A stretch of DNA of 10,423 bases, taken from positions 1 through 10,423 of the forward strand of contig JAGWVG010000038.1 of the NCBI GenBank assembly GCA_018970965.1, given 5' to 3'. Of the stretch, positions 1 through 7,517 are shown one piece after another. The position numbers and the translations under genes were made by a program. The notes beneath the pieces are model-generated. The model searched no databases. It saw nothing but the letters and a program-made list of their open reading frames with translations, and had not been told where the DNA came from. Numbering within the stretch: position 1 is the first letter of the stretch; each line of letters begins with the position of its first letter. This DNA is from Alphaproteobacteria bacterium. GTDB taxonomy: Bacteria > Pseudomonadota > Alphaproteobacteria > Sphingomonadales > Sphingomonadaceae.

Positions 1-617
1 GGCGCGCCTTCCCGGCCCCACCGCTCGGCCACGCGCGTCAGCAGGGCATTGCGTCGCGCTGCCAAATCCATCACGCCACGCGCGCTGCATTCTTCTGGCC
101 AGCGCGACAGCACCCGGATCAATAAATCCAAAGAGGCTTCCCAATGCGCAGACAGCCCTTCAGCCAGTTCCACAGAGCGCAAATCTGAAACTGTCCGCTC
201 TTCGACCAGCAATTGATCAAGCACGCGGCCCAAATCGCCCGCCAGCCGCATGGCTTGCGCCGCATCCATCGCGCTTTCGGATTGAAGCAATCGCGCAAAA
301 ATCATTTGCCGCTGCAAAGGCTCGATCGCGGGCGGCAGCGGGGCTTCGCTCAGCGGGTCCAATGCAGGGCCCGTGCGATCATCCAGCTCGGGGTCGCCAA
401 TCGGCACCAAACGCGGCATCAACAGGCCATGGTCTGCCTTGCGCACAAAGGCATCGCTCATCGCCTGCACCGCGCGGTTGTTGGGCAGCAGGATAATCCC
501 GCGTGCGAGCGCCATCGGGTCAGTCCCATGCTGCGCCAAAATGCCTGTCACCAGTGCATCCGCAAAGGCCCGATGAGGCGGGATGGTGTAAACGGCGGGG
601 TCGCGCCGTTCAGCCAT
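1..617 (-). CDS. addB: Double-strand break repair protein AddB, N-terminal part (cut by window edge)
   Basis: The reverse strand is open from an ATG at 617-615 to the left edge, giving 205 codons of the N-terminus. The protein starts MAERRDPAVYTIPPHRAFAD and continues with LLPNNRAVQAMSDAFVRK and LLMPRLVPIGDPELDD. These match my knowledge of the N-terminus of the alphaproteobacterial AddB family, which is usually about 1000 residues, so roughly four fifths lies outside. AddB partners AddA in the AddAB helicase-nuclease, which resects double-strand ends for RecA-dependent repair. The Walker-like NNR segment sits near the start; the C-terminal nuclease and iron-sulfur cysteines are not in view. 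The ATG overlaps the stop of the uridylyltransferase gene by 8 bases (ATGGCTGA), implying coupled translation as the last visible gene of the divL run. I would expect addA further left, but this cannot be seen. Confidence 0.9.
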   Translation of the reverse strand, partial: MAERRDPAVYTIPPHRAFADALVTGILAQHGTDPMALARGIILLPNNRAVQAMSDAFVRKADHGLLMPRLVPIGDPELDDRTGPALDPLSEAPLPPAIEPLQRQMIFARLLQSESAMDAAQAMRLAGDLGRVLDQLLVEERTVSDLRSVELAEGLSAHWEASLDLLIRVLSRWPEECSARGVMDLAARRNALLTRVAERWGREGA

Positions 618-1371
618 GGGCAAGCACAGCCTCGGTTGCTGGGATGGCGGCAGGCGTACCGACATCAAACCACAGCCCTTGATGGACGAGGCCGAAGCAG
701 CGGCCCTCTGCAATTGCGCGGTCCCAGAAGATGTTGGTTGAAAATGGCCCCTCGGGCGCATCTTTCAGCACCCGCTTCGACAACATCTGAATGCCAGTAT
801 AGACAAAGGGCGCCACCTTGCCCGGTGCGCGGCGCGACAAGCGGCCAAGCCCATCCATGTGGAAATCGCCAGAGCCGCCATGGTTGTGCGCGCGCGCCTG
901 TGGCACCAGCAGCAGCAGCGCATCCATTGTCGCATCATCCCAGCGGCTTGCTAAATGACGCAAGGTATTGACCGGGCCGTCTACCCAAAGATTATCACTG
1001 TTGACGCACAGAAACGGGTCGGCATCAATCAAATGCCGTGCGTGCATCAGGCCTCCGCCCGTTTCCAGCAATTGTGCGCGCTCATCCGAAATCACAATTT
1101 GAGGGCCAAGGGCACGGCGACGGCAATGCGCTTCCAGTGCATCCGCCAGATAATGCACATTAACAATTGCCTTTTCCACGCCGCCTTCGGCTAGGCGGTC
1201 AAGGCAATGGTCCAGCAGTGTTTTACCACTGACTTCCACCAGCGGCTTGGGGCGTGTCGCGGTGAGCGGACGCATGCGCTTGCCAAGCCCAGCGGCCATG
1301 ACCATCGCGGTGCGCGGCGGGGCCGCATCAACATCTGCCGAAACAGCCAAAGGCTTAGCTGCCTTACTCAT
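610..1371 (-). CDS. murU: N-acetylmuramate alpha-1-phosphate uridylyltransferase (MurU-type nucleotidyltransferase)
   Basis: A 253-residue protein of the sugar-nucleotidyltransferase fold. The signature is seen at residues 24-37 (VMAAGLGKRMRPLT), followed by the PKPL motif at 41-44 that places the catalytic lysine; ETGGG at 103-107 and NSDN at 124-127 fit the nucleotide and metal sites. Known MurU converts MurNAc-1-phosphate and UTP to UDP-MurNAc, feeding recovered cell-wall sugar back into peptidoglycan synthesis and bypassing MurA. The call over other pyrophosphorylases rests on the AmgK-like kinase directly upstream, the classic AmgK-MurU pair, and on the short length without a C-terminal beta-helix. 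The ATG overlaps the amgK stop as ATGA. About 20 residues precede the family's usual start; a later start is possible, but the coupling favours this one. Substrate is inferred, not seen. Confidence 0.82.
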   Translation of the reverse strand: MSKAAKPLAVSADVDAAPPRTAMVMAAGLGKRMRPLTATRPKPLVEVSGKTLLDHCLDRLAEGGVEKAIVNVHYLADALEAHCRRRALGPQIVISDERAQLLETGGGLMHARHLIDADPFLCVNSDNLWVDGPVNTLRHLASRWDDATMDALLLLVPQARAHNHGGSGDFHMDGLGRLSRRAPGKVAPFVYTGIQMLSKRVLKDAPEGPFSTNIFWDRAIAEGRCFGLVHQGLWFDVGTPAAIPATEAVLAHG

Positions 1372-2354
1372 GGCTGAAAGTTAACCCAATAGGCCGCACG
1401 CTTTTCAGCCGGCACATGCGCATCAAACCAGTCGCGGACCGGGGCCAAAGCAGGCTGGGCCAGATTGCGTTCCAACAAGCCCCACATACGCGGTTGGAAA
1501 TTCGTGTAATGCGGTTTGCCATCGCGCTTCCACAGACGGATGAAAACGCCCAAAATCCGGGTGTTGCGCTGGGCGCCCAAGGCCCAATAAGCGGCTTCAA
1601 AATCTGGTCCTTGCCCGGTTTGCGCCATGTAACGCGCCAGCTCTGCCGCCTCGACCTGAGGCGTCACATCACGCCGCGCATCTTCCAACATGGAAACAAG
1701 GTCATAGGCTGGATGGCCAACCAATGCGTCTTGAAAATCAAGCAAGCCAAATCGGGCAACCCCGGATTGGCCGTCCAGAAGCATAATGTTTTCGGCATGA
1801 TAATCGCGCAATTCGGTAACGCTCTGCCCCTGTGCGTCAATCGGGCCAAGCACGGCTTGCCAGGCCGCGACAAAGCTTTGCTTATCCACCTCCAGACCAA
1901 CGGCGGGGCAATACCAATCGGTAAACAGCCCAATTTCGTCGATCCATTGCGTCAGGCCATGCGGCTTCAAGCCCGATGGCGGCGCGTGGCGATGCAGCTC
2001 AATCAACACATCAACCACACCACGATAAATGCTGGGTTCAAGCGAAAGATTTGCATCCACGGTTTCGCGCATCCGCACCGAGCCGAAATCTTCAATCAGC
2101 AACAAGCCCTGATCCAAATCGCGCGCCAAAATCTGGGGTGCCTTAAGGCCAATTGACGTCAGATATTCTGCAACGTGAATGAAAGGTCGAGGGTCTTCAT
2201 GCGGCGGCGGTGCATCCATCAACACTGCGTTGCGCGCGCCATCAACGATGCGGAAATAACGGCGAAATGAGGCATCCCCCGCCAATGGCAGAATCTGCGC
2301 TCCTGCCCAGCCAGCCTGTTCCAGAAAAGCGGGGGCGCCGGGCGGTGGTGTCAT
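1368..2354 (-). CDS. amgK: Anomeric MurNAc/GlcNAc kinase (AmgK-type, APH fold)
   Basis: From the ATG at 2354 this is a 328-residue protein with the aminoglycoside-phosphotransferase fold. GDASFRRYFR (26-35) is typical of AmgK. Next come VLMDAPPPHEDPRPF and LLLIEDFG, then the catalytic loop LRDYHAEN with the presumed base Asp184, and the metal-binding DFQD with Asp206. The loop begins with Leu where many APH proteins have His. AmgK phosphorylates C1 of MurNAc (and GlcNAc) in the cytoplasm, giving the substrate for MurU, encoded next. In Pseudomonas and Caulobacter this pathway is known to lower fosfomycin sensitivity. The chosen start overlaps the tsaE stop as ATGA. An in-frame ATG at 2366 (MALQMTPPPG), 2 bases after a GGAAGAG stretch, is an alternative; reading further upstream only enters tsaE in another frame. 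Annotation pipelines may call it just 'phosphotransferase'. Confidence 0.85.
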   Translation of the reverse strand: MTPPPGAPAFLEQAGWAGAQILPLAGDASFRRYFRIVDGARNAVLMDAPPPHEDPRPFIHVAEYLTSIGLKAPQILARDLDQGLLLIEDFGSVRMRETVDANLSLEPSIYRGVVDVLIELHRHAPPSGLKPHGLTQWIDEIGLFTDWYCPAVGLEVDKQSFVAAWQAVLGPIDAQGQSVTELRDYHAENIMLLDGQSGVARFGLLDFQDALVGHPAYDLVSMLEDARRDVTPQVEAAELARYMAQTGQGPDFEAAYWALGAQRNTRILGVFIRLWKRDGKPHYTNFQPRMWGLLERNLAQPALAPVRDWFDAHVPAEKRAAYWVNFQP

Positions 2355-2806
2355 CTGAAGGGCCATCGCTCTTCCCAAGACGGGGAGAGGCTGGCTGTCA
2401 AGCGCCGCGGGCCATCTGCGGGCAGCGAGATGTGGAGACGCAATGTCTGCGGCCACAGCCAGCCAAGCCGTTCCGGCCATTCAATGATCAACGCGCCATC
2501 ATATAAGGCGTCATCGAGCCCCAATTCTTCTGCATCCTCGGCGCTATCAAGCCGGTAGAGGTCAACATGCCAAATCGGCAGCCGCACTTGCGGCGGGGCA
2601 TAGGGAATGACAAGCGCAAAGCTGGGGCTTGGCGCATCTTCATCAAGACCCAATTCAGCGAGAACGCCGCGCGCAAGGCTGGTTTTGCCCGCCCCTAAAT
2701 CGCCTGACAGGGCAAGGACATCGCCCGGCCGCAGCACGGACGCCAGCGCACGCCCCGCATCATGCGTGGCTTGAGCGTCAGCCAATAGATGTGTCTTTTC
2801 AATCAT
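2351..2806 (-). CDS. tsaE: tRNA threonylcarbamoyladenosine biosynthesis ATPase TsaE (YjeE)
   Basis: A 151-residue protein, the usual size for TsaE. The Walker A/P-loop is GDLGAGKT at residues 35-42, SPSF (60-63) is the switch region, and HVDLYRL (80-86) and IIEWPERL (from 107) are family hallmarks. TsaE works with TsaB, TsaC and TsaD to make t6A at position 37 of ANN-decoding tRNAs; its ATP hydrolysis resets the TsaBD complex in the cytoplasm, and it is usually essential. The ATG overlaps the divL stop as ATGA, and its own stop overlaps the amgK ATG the same way, so it is embedded in the divL operon. tsaE next to a PAS-type sensor kinase gene is an order I recall from other alphaproteobacteria. 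Nothing in it looks damaged. Confidence 0.95.
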   Translation of the reverse strand: MIEKTHLLADAQATHDAGRALASVLRPGDVLALSGDLGAGKTSLARGVLAELGLDEDAPSPSFALVIPYAPPQVRLPIWHVDLYRLDSAEDAEELGLDDALYDGALIIEWPERLGWLWPQTLRLHISLPADGPRRLTASLSPSWEERWPFR

Positions 2807-5163
2807 GTGCGGGGCAACTCTATCTGCACCGCAGTGCCTAAGCCAAGCTCTGAAATCAAATTGAGTGTCCCGCCATGGCCTTCAACATATTGGCGGGCCA
2901 AAGGCAGCCCCAATCCTAACGACCGGCCACTGACATCATCCGCCTGCGCGCCTGCGCGACTAAACCGGTCCAAAGCCCGGGCTTGATCGCGCGCATCCAT
3001 GCCTGGCCCATTATCCGACACAACAATCAGCGCAGCCTCATCTGTTCCGCTGCCATGCAGCAGAACACGCCCGCCCTCAGGGGTATAAGCTATGGCATTG
3101 CCCATCAGTTGATCGAGGGCCTGGCGCAAGCGCCGCACATCTCCCAAAACGGCACCAAGACTGGGCTCAACATCCAACACAAAATCCAGCTGTCGCGCCG
3201 CCATTTGGCCAGCCATGTCCTCAGCAATATCCTGAAGCATCTGGGCCAGATCAACGGGCTTATGCTCCATGGGCAAGGCCCCAGCATCGCCCTGCGTTAA
3301 ATCCAACACATTATCAATCAGCGTGCCCAGCCGCTCGGTCGAGGCCAAAATCGCTGCGATATACTCACTGCCTTGCGGGCTCAAAGGCCCGGCAAGCCCG
3401 CCTTGAAGCATTTCGGCAAATCCTTGGATCGACGTAAGTGGCGTGCGCAGCTCATAGCTCATATTGGCCACAAAGGCCGATTTCATACGATCCGCCTCTT
3501 CCAGCGCGAGTGCGCGTTCGCGCAGCATTTGTTCCACCTGACGGCTATCCGTGACATCCAACATGGTGAACAGCGCGGCACCATCCGGCAGTGGAACAGC
3601 TGCAAAATCATAATGACGTCCGTTGCGGAAGGCAAAGCGGCCTGTGCGCTGTTTGCGATCCTGTGTGGCGGAGCGGACAAGCTCACGCATCAGGCCGGCG
3701 CGCTCAGGTGCTGCAAGTTTGGGGGCTATCGCTTCTGCCAAAGCATCGACACGCGGGTGGCCCGAAAGAAACTCCTCCTCAAATTCCCAAATATCAACAA
3801 AGCGGCGGTTCCATGTGCTTAACCGACCGCTCGCCTCAAACACGCCAATCGCCTCAAACAAATTGTCCAGCGTCGCGCGACGCACACGCAGCAGTGTATC
3901 TCGCGCAATTGCCAGTTGGGCCTGTTCGGTCCGATCCTCAAAAATGGTTAACAGCCCACCATCAGGCAAAGGCTGCGCGACACAGCGCAAATGCGCGCCG
4001 CCCGGCAGCACCCAACTTTCTTCAATCACCCCGTCTGCGTGTGTAAACCATTGCCGCCGCTCTGCCTTCCAGGCCGGAAAATCGCGCATTTCTGGCACAC
4101 GACGGGCCTCGCGCATGCGGTCTAACAGCCGATCGAAATCGGGGCGCTCGGCCACCCATTCAGGCTTTAACCCAAAGAGCTGCTGAAATGGCTGATTGCA
4201 GAACACCAAGCCATGGTCGGGCGCAAATTGCGCAACCGCAGCCGACAGCCGATCCAGCGTATCGCGCTGCGCATCAGCAAAGCGACGAAAGGCGGCACGC
4301 GCGCGCTCAACATCTTCGACATCAATGGCATAGCCAGCCACCCCCGCGTCCCCCAGGGGGACATCCACCAAGCGGATTGTCCGCCGTTCTCCCTGCAACG
4401 TGGCCGGGACAACGCGCGATACAACCTCGCCCGTGTCACGTGCCTGTGCCGCGGCTTGCAGCGGGCTGAGGCCCTGCGCGTTATCAGACAATTCCAGCCC
4501 GCGCTGCACAACCTCTTGCGCATTTTCTGCTTCAACTGCGTCGACATAGGCAGAATTAACCCGCATCAACCGCAAATCAGGGCCGCGATGCCACATGGGG
4601 TAAGGCGCGGCCTCTAAAAGGCCCGAAATCGTTGTAAAATCGGCGATGATCCGGTTTGCATCGCTGGTGAGACGCGCAATTTCAGCGCTGGTTTCCGTTG
4701 TATCAAATACCCAGATCACCACGGCTTTTGGCCCAGCAATTCGGCTTGAGGCCAGCGCGCCACGCGCCAGCAGCGTGCGGCTGCCCTTTTGCGGCACAAA
4801 GCTGCGTGTAAAGCCGCGCGCTGTTTTGCGGGCGGCCTCAATATCAGCCTGTAGAAGCGCCAAATCATCCGCCGTCAGGCCCGTATCGGCAATCGAGAGA
4901 TCCGCAATCTTTTCAGGCATGCGCATCAGCCCCAGCCAAGACATTAAGCGCGGTTGTGCCTCCACACGACCATTTTGTCGGATAATCAATGGGCTAGCAG
5001 GTGCGCCATCAAGCAAGATGGCCAAGCGATCTGCCTGATCGCTGTTGCGGCTGACGCGGCGCTGCAAATTCAACCCGGTTGCAAGCGCCCATGCGCTGGC
5101 CGCAAGCCAAAGCGCCATGACGGATCCCGCCAAGAACGCGGCTGTGGTCGAGAGAGTCAACAT
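2803..5163 (-). CDS. divL: DivL-like membrane-anchored PAS histidine-kinase homologue with Tyr in place of the H-box His
   Basis: A 786-residue protein: an N-terminal hydrophobic segment (about 8-30), then three or four PAS-like regions (roughly 45-160, 180-290, 300-425, 430-550), a dimerisation helix pair from about 560, and a C-terminal ATPase domain (about 670-786). The H-box reads FVANMSYELRTPLTSI, so the phospho-acceptor position is Tyr570 (codon at 3456-3454) instead of His. The ATPase domain looks intact: Asn689 in the N-box, DNGPG at 717-721 and a GLGL G2 box. Tyr at this site, the length, the PAS array and the single membrane anchor match Caulobacter DivL (Tyr550), which binds DivK and controls CckA-CtrA signalling in the cell cycle. 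That function is inferred by homology. It begins the coupled run divL-tsaE-amgK-murU-addB. The ATG is preceded by a G-run immediately adjacent, a poor ribosome site; Met16 (5118) is an alternative start but would trim the membrane segment. Confidence 0.87.
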   Translation of the reverse strand: MLTLSTTAAFLAGSVMALWLAASAWALATGLNLQRRVSRNSDQADRLAILLDGAPASPLIIRQNGRVEAQPRLMSWLGLMRMPEKIADLSIADTGLTADDLALLQADIEAARKTARGFTRSFVPQKGSRTLLARGALASSRIAGPKAVVIWVFDTTETSAEIARLTSDANRIIADFTTISGLLEAAPYPMWHRGPDLRLMRVNSAYVDAVEAENAQEVVQRGLELSDNAQGLSPLQAAAQARDTGEVVSRVVPATLQGERRTIRLVDVPLGDAGVAGYAIDVEDVERARAAFRRFADAQRDTLDRLSAAVAQFAPDHGLVFCNQPFQQLFGLKPEWVAERPDFDRLLDRMREARRVPEMRDFPAWKAERRQWFTHADGVIEESWVLPGGAHLRCVAQPLPDGGLLTIFEDRTEQAQLAIARDTLLRVRRATLDNLFEAIGVFEASGRLSTWNRRFVDIWEFEEEFLSGHPRVDALAEAIAPKLAAPERAGLMRELVRSATQDRKQRTGRFAFRNGRHYDFAAVPLPDGAALFTMLDVTDSRQVEQMLRERALALEEADRMKSAFVANMSYELRTPLTSIQGFAEMLQGGLAGPLSPQGSEYIAAILASTERLGTLIDNVLDLTQGDAGALPMEHKPVDLAQMLQDIAEDMAGQMAARQLDFVLDVEPSLGAVLGDVRRLRQALDQLMGNAIAYTPEGGRVLLHGSGTDEAALIVVSDNGPGMDARDQARALDRFSRAGAQADDVSGRSLGLGLPLARQYVEGHGGTLNLISELGLGTAVQIELPRT

Positions 5164-5179
5164 CCCCCAAAATACGCAA

Positions 5180-5206
5180 AGAGGCCCGACACCATGTCGG
5201 ACCTCT
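5180..5206 (-). terminator. Terminator-like hairpin after ahcY, immediately upstream of divL
   Basis: The arms AGAGG-C-CCGACA and TGTCGG-A-CCTCT pair over 11 of 12 positions around a 3-base loop (one C/A mismatch at 5185/5201). Read on the minus strand the stem is followed by TTTGCGTATTTT, a weak U-rich tail. It fits a rho-independent terminator for ahcY. Because it ends 17 bases before the divL start, it could also act as an attenuator if transcription enters divL from upstream. Confidence 0.7.
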
Positions 5207-5219
5207 TACGAAGATCAGC

Positions 5220-5236
5220 GGCGGAAAGAAACCGCC
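5220..5236 (-). repeat. Second small hairpin between ahcY and divL
   Basis: A 5-base perfect stem, GGCGG/CCGCC, closes a 7-base loop (AAAGAAA on plus, TTTCTTT on minus). It lies between the ahcY stop and the larger hairpin, so the 91-base gap holds two stem-loops in tandem. It is short and lacks a U-tract, so it is not called a terminator on its own. It may protect the ahcY 3' end or help release. Confidence 0.4.
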
Positions 5237-5254
5237 CTGTGGTCTTAAAACCAA

Positions 5255-6643
5255 TTAATAGCGGTAATGATCTGGCTTGAACGGCCCTTCCGCTGTCACC
5301 CCGATATAGGCCGCTTGCTTGGCAGACAATTTGGTCAGCTTAACGCCCAACTTTTCCAAGTGAAGCGCGGCCACCTTTTCATCAAGATGCTTGGGCAGAA
5401 CATAGACCTTGTTGTCATACTGGCTGTTCTTGGTGAACAGCTCAATCTGCGCCAGCACCTGATTGGTGAACGACGACGACATGACGAACGAGGGATGGCC
5501 CGTCGCACAGCCCAAATTGACCAGACGGCCCTTGGCCAGAATGATGATTTTCTTGCCATCCGGGAATTCCACCAAATCGGTGCCCGGCTTGATCTCATCC
5601 CATTTATAGTTGGACAGGGCGGAAATCTGAATTTCGCTGTCGAAGTGGCCAATGTTGCACACGATCGACATCGGCTTCATCGCTTTCATATGTTCAGCGG
5701 TGATGACGTCTTCATTGCCCGTTGCCGTGACGAAGATGTCGGCGCGTTCCACCGCTTCTTCCATTGTCACAACTTCATAGCCTTCCATCGCGGCCTGCAG
5801 CGCGCAGATCGGATCAATCTCCGTCACCAGCACGCGCGCGCCACCCTGACGCAACGACGCGGCCGAGCCTTTGCCCACATCGCCAAAGCCCGCAACGCAG
5901 GCAATTTTGCCTGCCAACATCACGTCAGTCGCACGGCGGATGGCATCCACCAGCGATTCCTTACACCCATAAAGATTGTCGAACTTTGACTTGGTCACGC
6001 TGTCATTCACGTTGATCGCGGGGAAAGGCAGCTTGCCGTCCTTTGCGATCTGGTACAGGCGATGGACACCCGTGGTCGTTTCTTCCGACACGCCCTTAAT
6101 GTGCGCGACCGACATCGTCAGATAACCAGGCTTTTCCTTGATGAAGGCCTTTAGCGCACGCTGAAACTCAACTTCTTCGGCATTGCCGGGTTCGGGCAGC
6201 GTTTCGCCTGCTTCAAGGCGCGCGCCCCAAAGCGCAAACATGGTCGCATCGCCACCATCGTCCAAGATCATATTGGCAGTTTCATTACCCCAATCAAAAA
6301 TGCGGCCAACATAATCCCAATAATCTGCAAGGCTTTCACCCTTGACCGCGAAGACGGGAATGCCGCGCGCCGCAATAGCTGCCGCTGCATGATCCTGCGT
6401 CGAATAGATATTGCACGTCGCCCAGCGGACATCCGCCCCCAGATCCACCAGCGTTTCAATCAACACGGCCGTTTGGATCGTCATGTGCAGCGAACCGGTG
6501 ATACGCGCGCCCTTGAGTGGCTTTGACGCGCCATATTCGGCACGCAGCGCCATCAGGCCCGGCATTTCGGTTTCAGCAATTTCAATTTCCTTGCGACCAA
6601 AATCGGCAAGGCTCAGGTCAGCGACGACATAATCATGGGCCAC
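5255..6643 (-). CDS. ahcY: S-adenosyl-L-homocysteine hydrolase (adenosylhomocysteinase)
   Basis: A 462-residue cytoplasmic enzyme that reversibly splits S-adenosylhomocysteine into adenosine and homocysteine, removing the inhibitory product of methyltransferases and feeding the methionine cycle. Seen features are the substrate-domain segment [26 protein letters not shown], the NAD-binding loop GFGDVGKG (252-259), and the family's C-terminal KPDHYRY. The insertion around [10 protein letters not shown] and [12 protein letters not shown] is typical of bacterial forms. The start is set to GTG at 6643-6641, giving [20 protein letters not shown]: a GGAG lies 8 bases upstream and the length matches the family. 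A longer reading from TTG at 6703 lacks support and would run toward the promoter region. A palindrome resembling the SahR operator lies 66-85 bases upstream; two hairpins follow the stop. Confidence 0.96.
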   Translation of the reverse strand: MAHDYVVADLSLADFGRKEIEIAETEMPGLMALRAEYGASKPLKGARITGSLHMTIQTAVLIETLVDLGADVRWATCNIYSTQDHAAAAIAARGIPVFAVKGESLADYWDYVGRIFDWGNETANMILDDGGDATMFALWGARLEAGETLPEPGNAEEVEFQRALKAFIKEKPGYLTMSVAHIKGVSEETTTGVHRLYQIAKDGKLPFPAINVNDSVTKSKFDNLYGCKESLVDAIRRATDVMLAGKIACVAGFGDVGKGSAASLRQGGARVLVTEIDPICALQAAMEGYEVVTMEEAVERADIFVTATGNEDVITAEHMKAMKPMSIVCNIGHFDSEIQISALSNYKWDEIKPGTDLVEFPDGKKIIILAKGRLVNLGCATGHPSFVMSSSFTNQVLAQIELFTKNSQYDNKVYVLPKHLDEKVAALHLEKLGVKLTKLSAKQAAYIGVTAEGPFKPDHYRY

Positions 6644-6708
6644 GGGATATTCTCCGGCAAAAATGAATGGCTCGCCTCTAGCCGCTGCAGCGCGGCTTGG
6701 CAATGCAA

Positions 6709-6728
6709 ATATAAAGCTTTCTTTATAT
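6709..6728. promoter_or_regulatory. Palindromic operator upstream of ahcY, SahR-like
   Basis: Two perfect 8-base arms, ATATAAAG and CTTTATAT, flank a 4-base centre. The site lies between yqgE and ahcY, 66 bases before the ahcY GTG. SahR, an ArsR-family S-adenosylhomocysteine-responsive repressor of proteobacterial methionine-cycle genes, is known to use AT-rich palindromes of this type at ahcY and met genes; the match to its consensus is from memory. A weak -35/-10 pair (TTGCCA at 6703-6698, TAGAGG at 6680-6675 on the minus strand, 17-base spacing) would place the operator just upstream of the ahcY promoter. Confidence 0.6.
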
Positions 6729-6735
6729 CCTAAAC

Positions 6736-7296
6736 TCAGGCGGTTCCACTTGCGGTCGATAACAAACGCGGATCAATGCCGCTGGCGTGAAAGGCGCGTG
6801 CCCAGCGCTCTTCTGCCGATGCTTCAAAAACGATGGCATCGGGCCCAGCTGTTACATGCCAGCCATGATGATGCATCTCATCATCCAGCTGGCCCGCACC
6901 CCAGCCCGCATAGCCCAACGCGACCACCCAGCGTGACGGGCCACGCCCCGCCGCAATTGCCTTGAGAATATCTTGCGTGCTGGTGAGGCCCCATTGATTT
7001 GCCACTTGGACTGTCCCGTCCCCACCCCAATCAGTTGAGTGCAGAACAAAACCTCGCGCCGGCTCAACTGGCCCGCCATAATGCACTGGCACATCGGGCG
7101 CATCGCCAGCTTCTATCCCCAATTGCGTCAGCAGCGAATGAAAACTGATACCCTCAAGCTCATGCCCAATGCCGACGCCCAGAGCGCCCTGTTCGTCATG
7201 CGCGCATATGGCAATGACGGCATGGTCAAAGCGCGGATCTCCAATCCCCGGCATCGCCAATAACAATTTTCCGGTCAGGAATCGCGCATCTGTCAT
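6736..7296 (-). CDS. YqgE/AlgH family protein (DUF179)
   Basis: A 186-residue protein of the family's usual size. Family-typical stretches are [20 protein letters not shown] at the N-terminus, [11 protein letters not shown] in the middle, and [18 protein letters not shown]. No signal peptide or membrane segment is seen. The biochemical role of YqgE is not established; members have been called AlgH after a link to alginate regulation in Pseudomonas, but that function should not be transferred. It stands upstream of ahcY on the same strand with 92 bases between, and that gap holds the ahcY operator, so the two are probably separate units or ahcY has its own added promoter. The ATG at 7296 has no clear ribosome site; a TAATAT box lies 6 bases upstream, suggesting a leaderless message. 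Confidence 0.93.
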   Translation of the reverse strand: MTDARFLTGKLLLAMPGIGDPRFDHAVIAICAHDEQGALGVGIGHELEGISFHSLLTQLGIEAGDAPDVPVHYGGPVEPARGFVLHSTDWGGDGTVQVANQWGLTSTQDILKAIAAGRGPSRWVVALGYAGWGAGQLDDEMHHHGWHVTAGPDAIVFEASAEERWARAFHASGIDPRLLSTASGTA

Positions 7297-7302
7297 CGTG
7301 CC

Positions 7303-7308
7303 ATATTA
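7303..7308 (-). promoter_or_regulatory. Possible -10 box of yqgE (leaderless arrangement)
   Basis: On the minus strand TAATAT is followed by six bases and then the yqgE ATG, so a start site 7 bases after the box would fall on the ATG itself. The upstream 20-30 bases are T/G-rich (TTTTTTGTTGTTG) with no strong -35 box at the right distance, and no Shine-Dalgarno sequence is visible. This rests on sequence alone. Confidence 0.35.
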
Positions 7309-7462
7309 GCCCAAAGCGGCAACAACAAAAAACGGATTGCACGGCTTGGCTGCCAACACCCTCGGCACAACGGCCTTTGATGCCATAAGCCAACCGGAAA
7401 ATGTAAAATTATGCCTGCGCAGCCTGACCGACGCTGTTCATTCCCCCGTTGATCATCTTCAG

Positions 7463-7487
7463 GGAACGAAATGCCCGCAGCCGCGTT
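7463..7487 (+). promoter_or_regulatory. EcfG (general stress sigma) promoter of the Crp/Fnr gene
   Basis: GGAAC at 7463-7467 and CGTT at 7484-7487 are separated by exactly 16 bases. This is the known EcfG-type consensus of alphaproteobacteria. The predicted start is near 7494, leaving a leader of about 24 bases to the GTG at 7518, with an AAGGGGG stretch in between. Spacing, orientation and position all fit. Confidence 0.85.
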
Positions 7488-7517
7488 TCCCTTCACGAGA
7501 AAGGGGGATGATCCACT

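Noticed and set aside
213..971. 252-codon open frame on the plus strand opposite addB and murU
   Set aside because: It is antisense to two well recognised coding regions, with a composition rich in Arg, His, Gln and Pro typical of shadow frames in GC-rich DNA.
1416..2156. 246-codon plus-strand frame opposite amgK
   Set aside because: The minus strand holds a clear kinase with catalytic motifs; the plus frame shows no recognisable domain or start signal.
5255..6703. 482-residue version of AhcY from a TTG start
   Set aside because: The extra N-terminus is not family-like, while GTG at 6643 has GGAG 8 bases upstream and gives the expected length.
6644..6735. S-adenosylhomocysteine riboswitch upstream of ahcY
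   Set aside because: The gap is only 92 bases, is partly taken by the palindrome, and I see no structure resembling the known pseudoknotted aptamer.
7293..7496. 67-codon minus-strand frame ending in an ATGA overlap with the yqgE start
   Set aside because: It would cross the EcfG promoter of the Crp/Fnr gene, has no protein-like pattern, and the overlap can arise by chance; the TAATAT box fits a promoter better.
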